A program made the position numbers and the translations under genes. Of a DNA stretch of 64,000 nucleotides, positions 1 to 64,000 are shown piece by piece. The DNA is from Gerris lacustris (lineage: Eukaryota > Arthropoda > Insecta > Hemiptera > Gerridae), in assembly GCA_951217055.1 (NCBI GenBank), contig OX578277.1, forward strand, positions 104,478,119-104,542,118, given 5' to 3'. The stretch's first letter is position 1. The number at the start of each line of letters is the position of its first letter. The notes below the pieces were generated by a model. It made no database searches. It was not told the origin of the DNA and worked only from the letters and a program-made list of their open reading frames with translations.

Positions 1-740
1 ATCTACAGTTATAAATCATTAACAACAGAGGAGATGTTCTGTAATTATAGAATTAGTCACACTTTGTGTAAACATCAGTCAATAATTATATGTATTGTTG
101 TAAATAAAATATAATAATTACATTTACGTGTATGTGTTCAGGGTTCGTTTACGTTTTTATTTTTTTGACGTCATACAAACGGAATCTATCAACAAAAAAC
201 TCGGTTCAAGGTTGTTTTTTATATAGTTCAATTAAATGGATTGATATTACCTGGGATCAATATAGTTAACAAATATATCCAATTTACTTTCAAAAACATT
301 GTAAAAACTCAATTAATCTTTATGTTATAGAACCACAGGGTTATCTGAAAATATTACTAGCTCTTACACTGCTTATTGTTTAAGATTTTTATTTGCATAT
401 GTGACATTCAATTAATTAGAAATTAGAACTCATTATATCTGTCCGCTAAAAATGGATTTATTGTAAGAATCCGATTTTGGTAATCTTCATTTGTATGATA
501 AAAATAAGATTACTTTTTCAAATCAGTAATAAAAAAGCACTAATAATAAATAAAATAAACACTGTACAATAAACTGGAATTTAGTCTGAAAAAAAAAATC
601 GATCCGAGACAAATCAAAACTTTTTCTTATTCGAGTTCATAATTACTTAGCACACTGTTTACCATTTATTAGTTTATAAGTTTTCGTTGGTACATTTAAT
701 TATTATTGAACATTTAATCAAAATTTATTATAGAAATAAC

Positions 741-790
741 TTCTCCTCGGCGGGGAATCGAACCCGGCCTCTCTGCGTCCGCATTTAAAG
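741..790 (-). pseudogene. tRNA-like 3' half (Asp-like), possible SINE remnant
   Basis: On the minus strand the segment ends GGGTTCGATTCCCCGCCGAGG, which has the TTCGANN T-loop and a B-box-like GGTTCGATTCC at 754-764. The 3' end resembles tRNA-Asp. No matching 5' acceptor strand or D-arm is visible upstream on that strand, so it is a half-tRNA or tRNA-derived SINE piece, not a working tRNA gene. Confidence 0.5.
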
Positions 791-1023
791 CTATTTTCTA
801 AGGAATTAGATTTATCGAAAAAAGGCTAATATGGTTAGATTTGTACTTAAATGGACTAAATTCAGACGATAGACAGACGTCAGTGACAAATTTTTTTAAA
901 TAATTCACTTTTTTGGACTCAAAGGGGACCTCAAAACGTGTAAATCGCTCGCTCTCTATGTCAGGTCCTGATAAAGAACTGGGTTTTTATCAATATAGTT
1001 ATTCTTGGTGTGATACTTCTTTC

Positions 1024-1265
1024 GGCACTTCTTTAGATTGTTACTCCCCTTAAAATAAAAACAGAGGGGAGTAACTATCTAAAGAATGTACACAAAATAT
1101 TCTTCTTTAGACTGTTACTCCCCTTATCAAAACAGAAGTGGGATATTCCTTTGTCCCAAAGTACATTGGACTAAACATCCCATTTTTCTTAATACATATA
1201 TTTATTTTGTCAAAGTCATTTTTATACTAAATCAACATAGGGGAGTAACCATCTAAAGAAGTACC
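1024..1265. mobile_element. MITE family A, copy 1 (242 bp, perfect 8-bp target duplication)
   Basis: Ends are inverted: GGCACTTCTTTAGATTGTTA at the left, and its complement form with CTAAAGAAGTACC at the right. It is flanked on both sides by CTTCTTTC (1016-1023 and 1266-1273), an exact 8-bp target-site duplication. The interior contains further copies of the terminal hairpin (ACTCCCCTT...GGGGAGT). There is no ORF, so it is non-autonomous. An 8-bp duplication fits hAT, P or Merlin-type transposases; the ends do not decide which. Confidence 0.85.
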
Positions 1266-2211
1266 CTTCTTTCTTCATTCCTAATTAAGTGGGTCATATC
1301 ACCAACCAGCTATACAGAAATATATTTTCATCCAAGAAGATTCGGAAACATTACGTTATTATATAATTTTTTTTGGTGCCATTTTGCAGCATCATTTTTT
1401 ATGGACATATTTTTATTATGATAGTCTCCATTTTCTATGTTAGTGTAAAAGAACACAATTTCTAAAAGAAAAGCACATAAAATTTAATGGTAAAAGTTAT
1501 TTATGATTTCCCCTCGGGTGGATAAGTTGTGATTGCTTCTAAATATATGTATTTATACGATAATAGCTGATGGAGTGACATGCCAACCCCGTCTCATCCA
1601 TATTTCAACTATCCATATTAAACTATATTTGAAGAAATATTAATCTAAGAAAATCAAGTTGAAACTAAAATAGTTTCAAGGCTTCAATTTTATCAACTCC
1701 AAACAATAAATATCGGTCAATTTAAAGTTTTGTTATTACTTTTAAGTTCAAGTCAAACTTCTTCTACAGTAAGTATAAATACATAAATACATAGTATAAA
1801 TACATATTCTGTAACAATTATTCTAATTTTTGGTTTAATGAAATGTTGGTCTTGAATTAGAACAAATTCAAGTATAAAACCATTACTATTATTTAATCTT
1901 AAATCTTTGTTTAGAACCAGTTTTATCCGTTTGTAGTAATGATGTAAATAACTATTGTTTGATGATTTTTTTTTTTAATTTGAATGCAGTGTTTACCTTC
2001 ATAGACTAAATTATAGTGTACTTGTTGCATTATAAAAGATTAATTTACAGTCAAAGAATAAGTCCTACAAACTAGAATAGATCTCTTTTATAATATTATA
2101 CTTAATTTTACTGAATGTAAATCCGTTGATATCTAATTTATTAATTAGAAAGTAGTCAACAGGTGATTGTTTACAATTCGATTTCAATTATAGTGGGGAC
2201 AATGTTATTTG

Positions 2212-2626
2212 ATCTCCAGTAGGGAGAAAAAGTTATGATTTTAGATTAGTTTAGAGAGACTAAAGTAAGTCTTTTCTTCCCTGAACTCAAAATTAGGGAG
2301 ACATAGTAAAAGTATGGAGAAAAAGTAAAACCAGGAAGAAAAAGAAAGATTGCCAACTTAATTATTTTATAAATAGTAGAGAATGATTGGCTCATGTAAT
2401 AAAGTTGTAATCAGATTGGCGACACTGCTTTTTTGACCTTGTTTATCATTGTTTATAACCTGCATCTAAATAACCTTCTATTTGAGTTTAATTCAATTCT
2501 TATTTGTTTTTAATATTAAATCTCTTAAATCTGTTATTAAAAGTGCTAACAAGTATTGTTATTTATTAAAATAATAAATAAAACTGTGAAATGGATAAAA
2601 ATGTGTATTTTCTCCCTACTGGAGAT
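2212..2626. mobile_element. MITE family B, copy 1 (~415 bp)
   Basis: Left end ATCTCCAGTAGGGAGAAAAA and right end TTTTCTCCCTACTGGAGAT are near-perfect inverted repeats. The interior shares long stretches with 10467-11590, 16785-17090 and 36701-37130. No coding capacity. Target duplication is not clear. Confidence 0.8.
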
Positions 2627-3586
2627 AATTTTATTTTTATCAACATGTCATACACTGGACTTTTTTTTAGAAAAACGACATATGGTTAAATTTATATTTT
2701 AATGGTCTACAAGATATATATTTTTCCTCAATCAATGTTGATTTTTAATATAGTAAAGTAGTTATTTAAATTACTTTAGTCGAAAATGACCTTATAAAAT
2801 GTTTTTATTTTATTATTCTGGCTGTATTACTCACAGGAAGTAAATTGGACTGAAGTATAACTAATTGAATACTGCATTAGTGATGATTCAAAAAAATCTT
2901 TTTTTTTGGGGCTAAATTTCATTGAATTTGAAAATGGAGTTGGGGGTCGAAGTAAATGGATGAGAGGATACAATGGTTTAAAAGGTTGAACTTGGAGGTT
3001 TGTAAGGTTGTAGGTCAATGTGTTTATATGTTTTGAGGCGGAACGTTGCGGGAATTGTTGAGTATTTGCAAGTCTTTTATTGTTACTGAAACTGTATCCG
3101 GTCCAGCCTCATTCATTTCCGAGTTAGGATTTTTAGATTAACTCTTGTCTGTTTTGTATAAAGTATTTTGTTAGATTTAATAACAATTTTAACTATGAAT
3201 TGACGTAACTAGTGGTCATTGTACTTGAAAATCGCCTTAAAACCAAGATGCACTGTAGAAGCTTAGTCAATTTAGTGTAATAGTTCACACCCAGATTGCA
3301 GCACCTTCTTTATCTGTTTAATTACTTAATATTACACTAGATTTCGTTAGTTTTGATCTAACTCGCGCTAGAAGTAGGTACCTAACTAGCTCCCAGTTTC
3401 ACAGTCCATTCACAAATCATCCTCACGTTCTACTAACCTTAAGTCAGCCACGTGTGTTATATAACCTCAATATAATATGTTTTTGTTAATTCATGGTTTG
3501 TTATATTAACTACTCATTTTTCCTATTATACAGTCCACTCTAAAGGCCGCATTACATCTGCCGAGTGCTGGGCTAAAACAGTCGGC

Positions 3587-3822
3587 TAGTAGTAGTAGTA
3601 GTAGTATAATAATAATAATAAACCATTTATTGCAAAAGAACAATTTCAGTAACATATTACATATTTACATTCAATTATATTAATATTTGCAAATCGGCGT
3701 TTAGCCGTGGTACCCTTAAGGGGTTGAGTTCCGTATTTTTATTTTATTTTATGTTTTAATTTATTTTATATTATTTTTTATTTATTTTTTCTTATACTTT
3801 TTTTTAGTAGTAGTAGTAGTAG
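3587..3822. mobile_element. ~200-bp retroelement-like insert flanked by (TAG)6 on both sides
   Basis: (TAG)6 occurs at 3587-3604 and 3805-3822. Between them, on the minus strand, the insert ends GCAATAAATGGTTTATTATT, a polyadenylation signal plus TTA-repeat tail typical of a LINE or SINE 3' end. The 18-bp flanks fit a target-site duplication. Without a coding part the class remains open. Confidence 0.5.
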
Positions 3823-4074
3823 TTTTTTTAATATGATGAATATAATTTTATTCAGTTATCCCTGTCATACTGTAACTGTAAACAGTCGGCTAAGTACTCA
3901 GTCGATAGAATGGATCATGTGTCTATCCACCGTCTCGGCCGCTTGCCAGAGAAATAAGACATACATATTTCACTTTTATCACAGCGGGGTCTTGTGTATT
4001 GTGAGCCTATGGCCCAATAAATTAAAATTAGGATTAAAATAATCCTGTAATAACAATGTGCCATGTCAAAATAT

Positions 4075-4370
4075 TGTGTTGAATATCAAATGTTACACAT
4101 AATACCATATGTGGTATACATAAAATTTCGTATGATGCACTTATAATAAATTTCCCATTATGTACATAAAGTGACATGATTACATAAAAATGTCATATGA
4201 TGTACATTAAGTGCCGTATAAAGTACATAAAATGTCACATTTGATATGATGCACGCATATTTAATTTCACATGATGTACATAGTGTCATATGATGTAGAT
4301 ATTGCCGTATGATGTACATTTAGTGTCATATGATGTACATAAAGGGTCATATGATGTACTCGTATATCGA
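4075..4370. repeat. Imperfect tandem repeat, ~20-25 bp unit based on CATATGATGTACATAAAGTG
   Basis: About ten diverged repeats of a GTCATATGATGTACAT core spread over ~290 bp, ending about 175 bases before exon 1. CATATG inside the unit is a palindrome. Confidence 0.6.
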
Positions 4371-4546
4371 TTGAAAAATAAAAATGTGATAATATGATGT
4401 TCATATCGAGTCATAATTTTGAAGTAAACAGGATTTCTCTTTCTTAATATATATTGATTAATTAATGAACATATTATGCCCTAATTAGTTTATATTATAT
4501 TAACATTATAATACAAATTGATTAATTTTTTTTTATATGTTACAGG

Positions 4547-55079
<50,533 letters not shown>

Positions 55080-55362
55080 AATTTCCTTCATACGATTTTC
55101 AAGAAGGTCGTAAACGAAATATTCTATTTATTAATGAATGGTTACAATTATAGAGGATAACTCACTAAAATATTCCATCCATCGTTGCTAAATTATTATT
55201 AATCATAGAAATGGTTAGATTTTCGTAATATTAAATAATGGTTCAACAAACTTTAGTTAAAAAGCATTTGATGAATGAATTGATTAAAGAAAATTTAGAA
55301 ATTTTGAACAACACTCGTAATTCTACCTTGAAGCGTTCAGCTTAATTCGTATTTAGTTTATT

Positions 55363-55407
<45 letters not shown>

Positions 55408-55724
55408 AGTTTAGTTCACAGTTGATCTCTTCACTTATATATATATAAATCAAATTAACTAAGATACACATTACTTTGAAAGTAAATGATTAAGAATATA
55501 CTTTTTTGAATTAAGTTAGGTACTATATATAATATTTACGTTTAAAGACAGTTTCCTATTGTACACAAACGTAAAGCAGTAAAACCTTTTTACCTTTTTA
55601 GAATTTTAAGTATCTTCTATTCATTAATTCGATTTTTGTTTTTATAGATTAGGTTGCTTTTAATCATTCATAGAGATATCTTGTGTTTTTTCCACATTCG
55701 ATTCTAATTAAGAACTATATAATC
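55080..55724 (+). other. 3' flank / likely 3' UTR of the VWC gene
   Basis: AT-rich sequence after TAA. ATTAAA hexamers at 55230 and 55283 are possible weak polyadenylation signals; the first AATAAA I see is at 56238. A poly(T) run spans 55370-55403. Confidence 0.4.
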
Positions 55725-55969
55725 GGTACTTCTTTAGATTGTTACTCCCCTGTTTGTTTTTTTTTGTTGTTTTTACAATATAAATGAAAGACTAAATACC
55801 TATTAAGACAAAGTGATGTCTAGTCCAATGTACTTTGGGACAAAGGAATATCACAATTCTGTTTCTATAAGGGGAGTAACAGTCTAAAGAAGAACATTCT
55901 GTAAACCTTCTTTAGATTGTTTCTCTCCTCAGTTTATTTATAAGGGGAGTAACAATCTAAAGAAGTGCC
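55725..55969. mobile_element. MITE family A, copy 4 (inverted orientation), downstream of the VWC gene
   Basis: Ends GGTACTTCTTTAGATTG and CAATCTAAAGAAGTGCC. The interior is the reverse complement of the other copies (GTACTTTGGGACAAAGGAAT). Flanks ATATAATC and CTATAATC give a 7/8 8-bp duplication. It lies about 650 bp after the stop codon. Confidence 0.82.
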
Positions 55970-56510
55970 CTATAATCTTTACATTATACTATTATATTAC
56001 CAAATAATCGTATTTCTTCTTTTTGTTTTGGTGCTTCAATTAGGGGTAGTTGATAATGATGTAAATGGTGTATCTTATTCTTTTTTTTTTTTTCTTCTTT
56101 TTTTTTCTTATTTTTTTTTTAATTTTCTAGATGTAGAATATTTATTTTCATTTCTTTTCGTTTATTGTTTTAACGTTGGTGCTAGTGGTGCATAGAACGT
56201 TTTAAAAGCTGATCTCTTAATAGGTTAGGAACTTTAAAATAAATTAGTTGCATCAAGATATTTGGGAGGAAAATGATTCAATACATTTTTGGGGGACTAA
56301 ATGTTAGAGAACTTTGACTTAAGTTTCAAATTATTTCAGTTTTTGTAATGGATTGCTTAGTAATTATTCAGCTTTGAAGTTATAAATTATTTTAATTACG
56401 TTACTTTTGATTTAACCCACTCGTAGTAATTTGACTATTGGTGCTTTACATCTATAAAAAAAAGAATCAATATTCTATGAACATGTTCGGAGTCAGTAGC
56501 GCTCAGGGAA

Positions 56511-56514
<4 letters not shown>

Positions 56515-56585
<71 letters not shown>
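56515..56585. repeat. (TA)n microsatellite
   Basis: About 70 bp of TA repeats. Confidence 0.95.
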
Positions 56586-56588
<3 letters not shown>

Positions 56589-57816
56589 CTTATGAATGTA
56601 TAAAAAAATCTAATTTGATCAAAAACCATTTTAAATTGATGTCATCACACAAAATTCAATTGACACTAAGTCATAACAAAATCAAAAAAACACGTTGACG
56701 GAATTGAGTGAGGCAACAACCCCCACTACTTAACACATCCTTAAGATTAGTGGCCTCATTTTATATTCAGTTTTGAGTCAATTGTGGATTTAATATTAGT
56801 TCCAATTGTGTTCAATATCTATTATTTCTTGTGACAATACTTTTCTTAGGAGCTTTTATTCAACTTGCATGATTGTCTAAGTGACTTGATTCTAAATCCA
56901 ATATGGTGGACAGACCAAGATGGTGGACTAGTTATTTTTTATGCACGCCCATGATATGGGTATCAAATAAAAGGGTTTGCTGAGAAGAATGCGAATAAAA
57001 GCTTATTTTTAAAAATGTTTTTTTCAATAAAAGGTTTTTATCTCGTAAACTTAACAAAAATGGATGGAATTTGAGAGTTTTTCCTCTATAATATTTCCTT
57101 AGATTCTTCAAATTAGATAACTAATTTATTATAAAATTATTTTCATTTAGCTTTATTTATAACAATTATTTCAATTTGTTTACGGCCCAATTCTCGTTTC
57201 ATGTATAAACTTTCTAGTCTATTATTATTTTATTTTGTCTTGTCTTCTCTAGGTTTTACCAAAGTTAATGAGAAAGAAATTATTATTTCTTATTACCAAT
57301 TTTTGGTATTATATTATTATTATTTTTCTTTAATTTCTTCTCTAGCTATCAATGGTGCAACTGATAATTATGGTGCAACTACTAATGATCACATATTTTA
57401 AACAATTTATATATATTTATATAATATATACCTATAATAAATAATATATACATATAATAAATATGGATATCCAAAATACAATTTGATTTACTTGATCTTA
57501 AAAAAATCAGGTATTCATTTTATTAAGAAAATGAATATTTATTTATTTCATTTAGATCTAAAAGAAAAAAACAAATTATATATTTTTCATGTCTTACATA
57601 CATAACTAATTTTAATTAATCAAAATTGACAATTAGTAATCTGTATTAATTTAATATGAAAATATAAGTATGACAAAATTCTACTATATGAAAAAGCGGA
57701 TTAATAAAAAATTTATAATTTTTTTAATAATTAAAAAATTAGAAAATATAAATAAAGCATTTTATTGTTTAATGTACATTCTTTTTACAATGTACATTTT
57801 ATTTTTTTTTAATATA

Positions 57817-57850
<34 letters not shown>

Positions 57851-58679
57851 CAATTTCTCTAATTAGGCATTATATTTGTTTTCCTCTGCTCTATTAGAAA
57901 ATATAATTATATAATAAATAATTCTCAATTATTTTAAGTTATTATTATTTTTTTTTTTATTATTACATTTTTTTGTCATGTTTGCTTAATTATTTTTTAC
58001 TTTATTGTTCCTTGTAACTCGAGAACGGTCCAACGAAAATATATTATATAGATACGACTTCTATTTTTTAGTAAAATAAATGTATTTATAATTTTTTTTT
58101 TTTTTTTTTGAATTACTGTGATATAATTATTGATTATTGTAAAAAAAAAATGGAATACGAACAATAATTATTTAATAGATATTTATCAAGAATATATGAA
58201 TGTAACTAAAAAAAAAAAAAAATTAAATTAATCTATAAAATTAATTATTAAAAGTTACATAAATGGGGTAACTCTAATAATCTATTATTTTAATCAAGCC
58301 ATTTTATTGTTATTTAATAATTATAAATTTATTTTTATGTATTTATGATGTATTTTATTATTAATTAATAGTAAATATCTCCTTTAAAAGGTTTAGATTA
58401 TTGTAATGTAATATAAATATTTTAGAAAAATTGGCATTAAGTTTTTTCATGCAGTTTTAGATTATAAAAGTCTAGACTTGCTTAAATTTGATATTTACAA
58501 TTTAATTTATTATGTATTGATTAATATACTAATCATACAATTCATATATCTCATGTATTTCTATGAGTATATATAATGTATTGATCAATTTTATGTATCA
58601 TTTATCATGTATTGATCAATATATCATGCATTGATAAATTTTAGTATGCACTTTGTTGTAAATCTATTTTCCTCTTTAG

Positions 58680-58788
<109 letters not shown>

Positions 58789-60043
58789 GTTGTACTAGTT
58801 GAGTTTGATCCGTTTCAGACCCTTTAATCAGTTTTCTTTTCTTTTTTTTTGTGTTTGATAATTTACATATGATTACAGTAATAGGTGCAATTAACAAACT
58901 ATCTAATATAATATTATATTTATAATTTTCTTTTCCTAACTTTAATAATTAAATATAATATTTTAATAATTTTTGATGGCGTTCATCGAGGAATTGTCTT
59001 ATAGTTAAGCCTGCACGATAATTGGACGAAGTGGATTTAGGAAATAATATTGTTAAAAGAAAAAAAAAAAAAATATTATAAATTGCTAAAATTATCAAAT
59101 TTAAATTAAAATTACATCAAAAATATAATTATATATTTATTTTGCTAAAACATCTCATTTAAAATTTGTTTATATTTTGAACATTGTAATTGTTTCATAA
59201 ACAGTTTATTTATGAGACGTATAATAGAACATTTTGTTGATATATATATTTAATTAATTTTGTAATAATATATTTTTATGTTTAACAAAAAAATGAAAAT
59301 ATTTTTTTTGCTAAATATATCGACATTATAGCATGTCTTATTTTCCAGTATTAAACTGTTCATATAAAATATTTTAAAAGAAGATACTAAAACCGCAACG
59401 CTTAATTGTTTTGCAAACTGTATCACAATGTAAGAACTTAAGTTAAATAAATTATATATCTTATATGAATTACATTCAGTTCTTGGAGTATTTATGTATA
59501 AAATAATATAATATTTAAAGCAAAAACTGCACTCTTAAAACTCCTTGCTTTATTTATTTATATATTTTTTTTTTATTTAGTATTAATTAATAGTACAGTA
59601 TTTAATTTCGTTACTATAGTACCACCAAATATTAATACTAATAATAAACATATATGCTAACACATACAACTTATACATGTAAACAAACAATATACATATA
59701 AACAAACAACTTATGTATGAGTAATACATTTATGAAACTCATATATTCCCTAATTTTTGTGATTTTCTTATTAAAGCGTAGAAATACTCTGACATTCGAA
59801 AATGTAATCTTAATAATTAATAGAATATGATTAAATAAACAGAATTAAGCAACAGAATGAAACCAATTTCTGTTTAATTAATTTGATTAATTTATAGGTT
59901 TTTTTTACCAACTTACATAAATTTTTGTTAAGGAACATCATTAAAGATTTTTTTTATTGTTATTTGTTTTGTATATTAAGAAAATAATTATTTATAAAAG
60001 CAATTTTAACGCCTTTTTCGTTGCATCCTATATAAAATCCAAA

Positions 60044-60290
60044 TTTTATAGTATCTTGGGTACTCTTTTACTTTAGCAACCCCCTATATCCCTTTGTGTT
60101 AATAGTTATTTAGACAAAGGAACATATACAGAGTAGCATATTTATATTCCTTAGTCTATATTACTATTAAGACGAAGTTATATTTATTCCTATGTACCTT
60201 GGGACAAAGTAATATCACACTTGTATATATAATTGTGATCATATCCCTTAGTCTAATCAACTATTAAGATAAAGGAATATTAAATATAAA
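60044..60290. mobile_element. Degenerate MITE family A-like fragment
   Basis: Contains family A interior words (CCCTTTGTGTTAATAGTTAT, GGGACAAAGTAATATCACA, AAGATAAAGGAATAT) arranged as repeated inverted pieces, but no clean terminal inverted repeats. Probably a rearranged or diverged relative. Confidence 0.45.
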
Positions 60291-60588
60291 ACTGCCCCAG
60301 GGCCCAGGAGTCTCAATGTCTTGGGGGGACAAATACACAAACCTTTGAGACTTAGGTAGGGCAGACTATTGTTTAGAACCATGCCAAGGGGGGTGCTAAA
60401 GTAAAAAAAGTGCCGTATTTTGCACATATATATTATTATGTTTTGATACATAGTGTACCTTAATACATTTGACAAAAATGCAGGTTTCGTAACATCTGTT
60501 CTCTATATGAATAGAGGTTTTATCATATTTATAAAATATATTTTATGAATCATATTGTATTAACGTTAAGTTTTATAATATCTTAAGC

Positions 60589-61000
60589 CCCCCCCCCCCC
60601 CCCATACATGGTCAAAATATTTGCGCAAACACTTTGACCGTGTATGGGGCTGTTTGATGTTTGCGCAATCATGATGTTTGACGTGTATGGCCTAAATTTG
60701 CCCGACATTAGGTTTGCGCAAAACGTTTATGGTTTTATATAAACGCAAAATCGTGTATGGGGGCCTTTATGTAAAAATGTTTTTTCCAAATAGAAATGTT
60801 TTATACATTAAATCATTCAGTTCCAAAGACAACTATTTTGTTGTATCGTTTTATTTAAAAAATAAATTTCAGCAAAATCGTGTATGGGGGCCTTTATGTA
60901 AAAATGTTTTGCGACATCTTGTATAAATAGAAATGTTTTATACATTAAATCATTCAGTTCCGAAGACAACTTTTTTGTTGTATCATTTTATTTAAAAGGA
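60589..61000. repeat. Poly(C)-led repeat with hairpin and 127-bp tandem duplication
   Basis: A C-run is followed by CATACATGGTCAAA and its inverse TTTGACCGTGTATG. A 127-bp unit beginning GCAAAATCGTGTATGGGGGC at 60745 recurs at 60872. Confidence 0.7.
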
Positions 61001-63040
61001 TTAATAATTTAATTAAATAATTTCAGTAATGATGCTTTAGGGTAAAAATTGACTAAAATAAAAAGTTACACTAATGCAAAAACTTAAATGAAACTAATAG
61101 AATTTGTAAGGGGGAAAAAACAAAAACACTTCTTCAAAAATATTTAAGTTCTATTTTAAAGTGTTTTAGTGTCTGGTCTCTTTACACAATCTAGTATCAC
61201 GTAAGAGGTCAAATTTACGTAATTTCGACGGACATTTTATTGCGGCACTGATAATGACTGAGAAACAAATGTGAGAAATATAGATCTAAAAGATATAATA
61301 TATCTGGTTCGATTCCCAATGATATCAAATATTTTTATCTGTCATTTCTTCGTTATTAATAATTAACTTGATAAATTATTTTTTCAAGGCATTAATTCCC
61401 ATATAATTTGATAAATTCTTATTCAAATTTAACTTTTTGTTTTAAAGAATTATTAATTCATAAATGTAATAAAATATAAAATTTAAAAAAATAAATAAAA
61501 ATATATATTTATAGAATAATGCTCAATGAATAACTTACTAAGCATTATCATTATAAAATTATTAACACGTTAAATTTAATAATACCAATTTATATATTCT
61601 ATAATATATTAATATTATTTTGTGACTAAAATTTATTATCCCTAAAATACTATTTGTGTTCTTAATATTTTTCATTTATTTTGTGTCATCTAAATATATT
61701 ATATAATTTTTAACAAATTATTTATATATTATTTAATTATCATTGTTATCAGTTTTATTTTATTTTAATGTTAAATTGTTTACTTTCTTTTTCTTATAAA
61801 GAGAAAGTATTGTTTATTCTATAATTTCTATTTATTTTATTTTCAATTACTTATTATTACTTTATTATCTTAAAAATTTATTATTACAATTTATTTATTA
61901 ATATTAAAACTATAATACATTTATTTAATAGTTTATTAGTGTTTTATTATTATTATTATTTTTTTATTAATTGAATAAATTTATAAACGGTATCTTTGTC
62001 TCTTCTTCTTGACAATTTATTTATTGTAGTAATTAATATTTTATTTATTTATTTATCAAGTTTTTTTTTTTATTTTTAATTTTACTTTTAGTAAGAACAT
62101 TAGCTCATGAATTTTTAAATTATAATTTAATTGTTATATTGTTTAAGAAGGACAGATATTGAAACCGTAAATAATTTATATAATTATTTATATATTATTA
62201 TTATATTTCTTTAGTTTATGTTTATTTTTATTTTTTTTTAGGGAAAGAAAATGTATAATAAAAATTTAAACATTTTTCTTTCTGAAATTATATAATTTGT
62301 AAAATATATTGTGATATTTTACAATTAAAAGAGAATTATACGAAAATAATATGTAAATACCAAATATATTGTAAGAAAAAGATTAAGCAATTTATTCTTT
62401 TCTTTTGTCAAAGTTTAATCTTTTTTGTCAAAAAGTTAATCCTTTATATTTATTTGTCAAAGTTAAATCTTTTATTATTTTTATCAATGTTTAATCCTTT
62501 TATTATTTTATTTTTGTTCGTGTGATTTATAATGTAAAATTGTAGTTAACGTATTATCATGATTTTTTTCCTTCTGTGTAAATTATAGAAGTATTTTTAA
62601 GTTATATATGAAAAAAAAAAATTAAAAGTCGAGACTGTATAAAAAAAAAATAATAAAAAAAGTATTTAAAAATTTAGTGTTTTATTTATTTATTTTTTAA
62701 TGGAATTAAAGTGTGCTTTTATTGCTGAAAAAATTGCGACACAATTTTATTTTTTAACATCATTTATCTTTTGGGGACCCGATCCTAAACAGATGTATCC
62801 TAAATGCAGTCAAAAATTCTTAGAAAAATAACCAATGCTCCTTTCTATGTATCTAACCTTAACTCTCCATGAAGATTTGAATGTGCTCTTTGTCCGAAAT
62901 CTAACCATATCCCGATAGAAAAAATTTCATGCGTCTATATCCCACCATCCTATAATCCTCTTGTACCACTCCTGTCCTCTCAGTTTATCCCTAGCAACTC
63001 ACCAAGTTGTTTGAACTCCAGTGGTTGCTAACTGTTGATC
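61001..63040. other. Very AT-rich stretch, no gene seen
   Basis: Mostly A/T with short homopolymers. At 61780-61812 a head-like hairpin (TTTCTTTTTCTTATAAAGAG then AAAGTATTG) resembles the repeat heads at 8650 and 9170. Confidence 0.55.
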
Positions 63041-63047
63041 ACTAGAG

Positions 63048-64000
<953 letters not shown>

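Noticed and set aside
166..173. TGACGTCA (CRE-like) sites here and near 8908 as promoter elements
   Set aside because: Isolated 8-mers without a supported transcription start nearby; the 8908 one lies in a dispersed repeat.
741..790. Functional tRNA gene
   Set aside because: Only the T-arm and 3' acceptor strand are recognisable; the T-stem has a mismatch and no 5' half is present.

Overview
The window is AT-rich animal DNA, almost certainly from an arthropod and most likely an insect. Support comes from GT-AG introns with polypyrimidine acceptors, a secreted two-VWC-domain protein, the C-terminal remnant of a jockey-like non-LTR retrotransposon, and a dense population of MITE-like and Helentron-like (DINE/HINE-type) non-autonomous repeats. 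I cannot name the species from sequence alone.

One gene dominates. I assemble a plus-strand model, join(4547..4610, 46268..46327, 49449..49625, 50976..51164, 52609..55079). It encodes a predicted 986-residue secreted protein: signal peptide, short linker, two consecutive ten-cysteine von Willebrand factor C (VWC/chordin-like CR) domains each on its own phase 1-1 exon, and an ~820-residue Ser/Thr/Glu-rich tail on one large last exon. Intron 1 is about 41.7 kb and makes up most of the window. Nested in it on the minus strand is a second intact gene at 23305..24336. It is intronless and encodes a 343-residue type II membrane glycosyltransferase with a DXD motif (Gly_transf_sug / GT32-like). I found no other convincing protein gene.

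Layout: 1-4546 is upstream sequence with a tRNA-like 3' fragment, an 8-bp-TSD MITE (1024-1265), a ~415-bp MITE (2212-2626) and a retroelement-like insert in a TAG repeat (3587-3822). 4611-46267 is intron 1. It holds a three-layer nested insertion (10370-12145), many Helentron-like copies, and four long minisatellites: 34 bp at 21133-22730, 16 bp at 27218-28154, 33 bp at 32373-32982 and 27 bp at 41175-41658. It also holds two strong foldback elements (33391-33967 and 35158-35311), the jockey remnant (26330-27215) and the glycosyltransferase gene. 46328-52608 contains the short introns, which carry further transposable elements; intron 3 is mostly a nested repeat. 55080-64000 is AT-rich 3' flank with a MITE, several (TA)n tracts and an inverted-repeat element at the right edge.

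The two genes have no evident functional link beyond both feeding the secretory pathway. The most unusual content is structural: a minisatellite with higher-order unit order and fixed 34-bp spacing, transposons whose empty sites can be read from sister copies in the same window, and dyad symmetry inside nearly all the tandem-repeat units.
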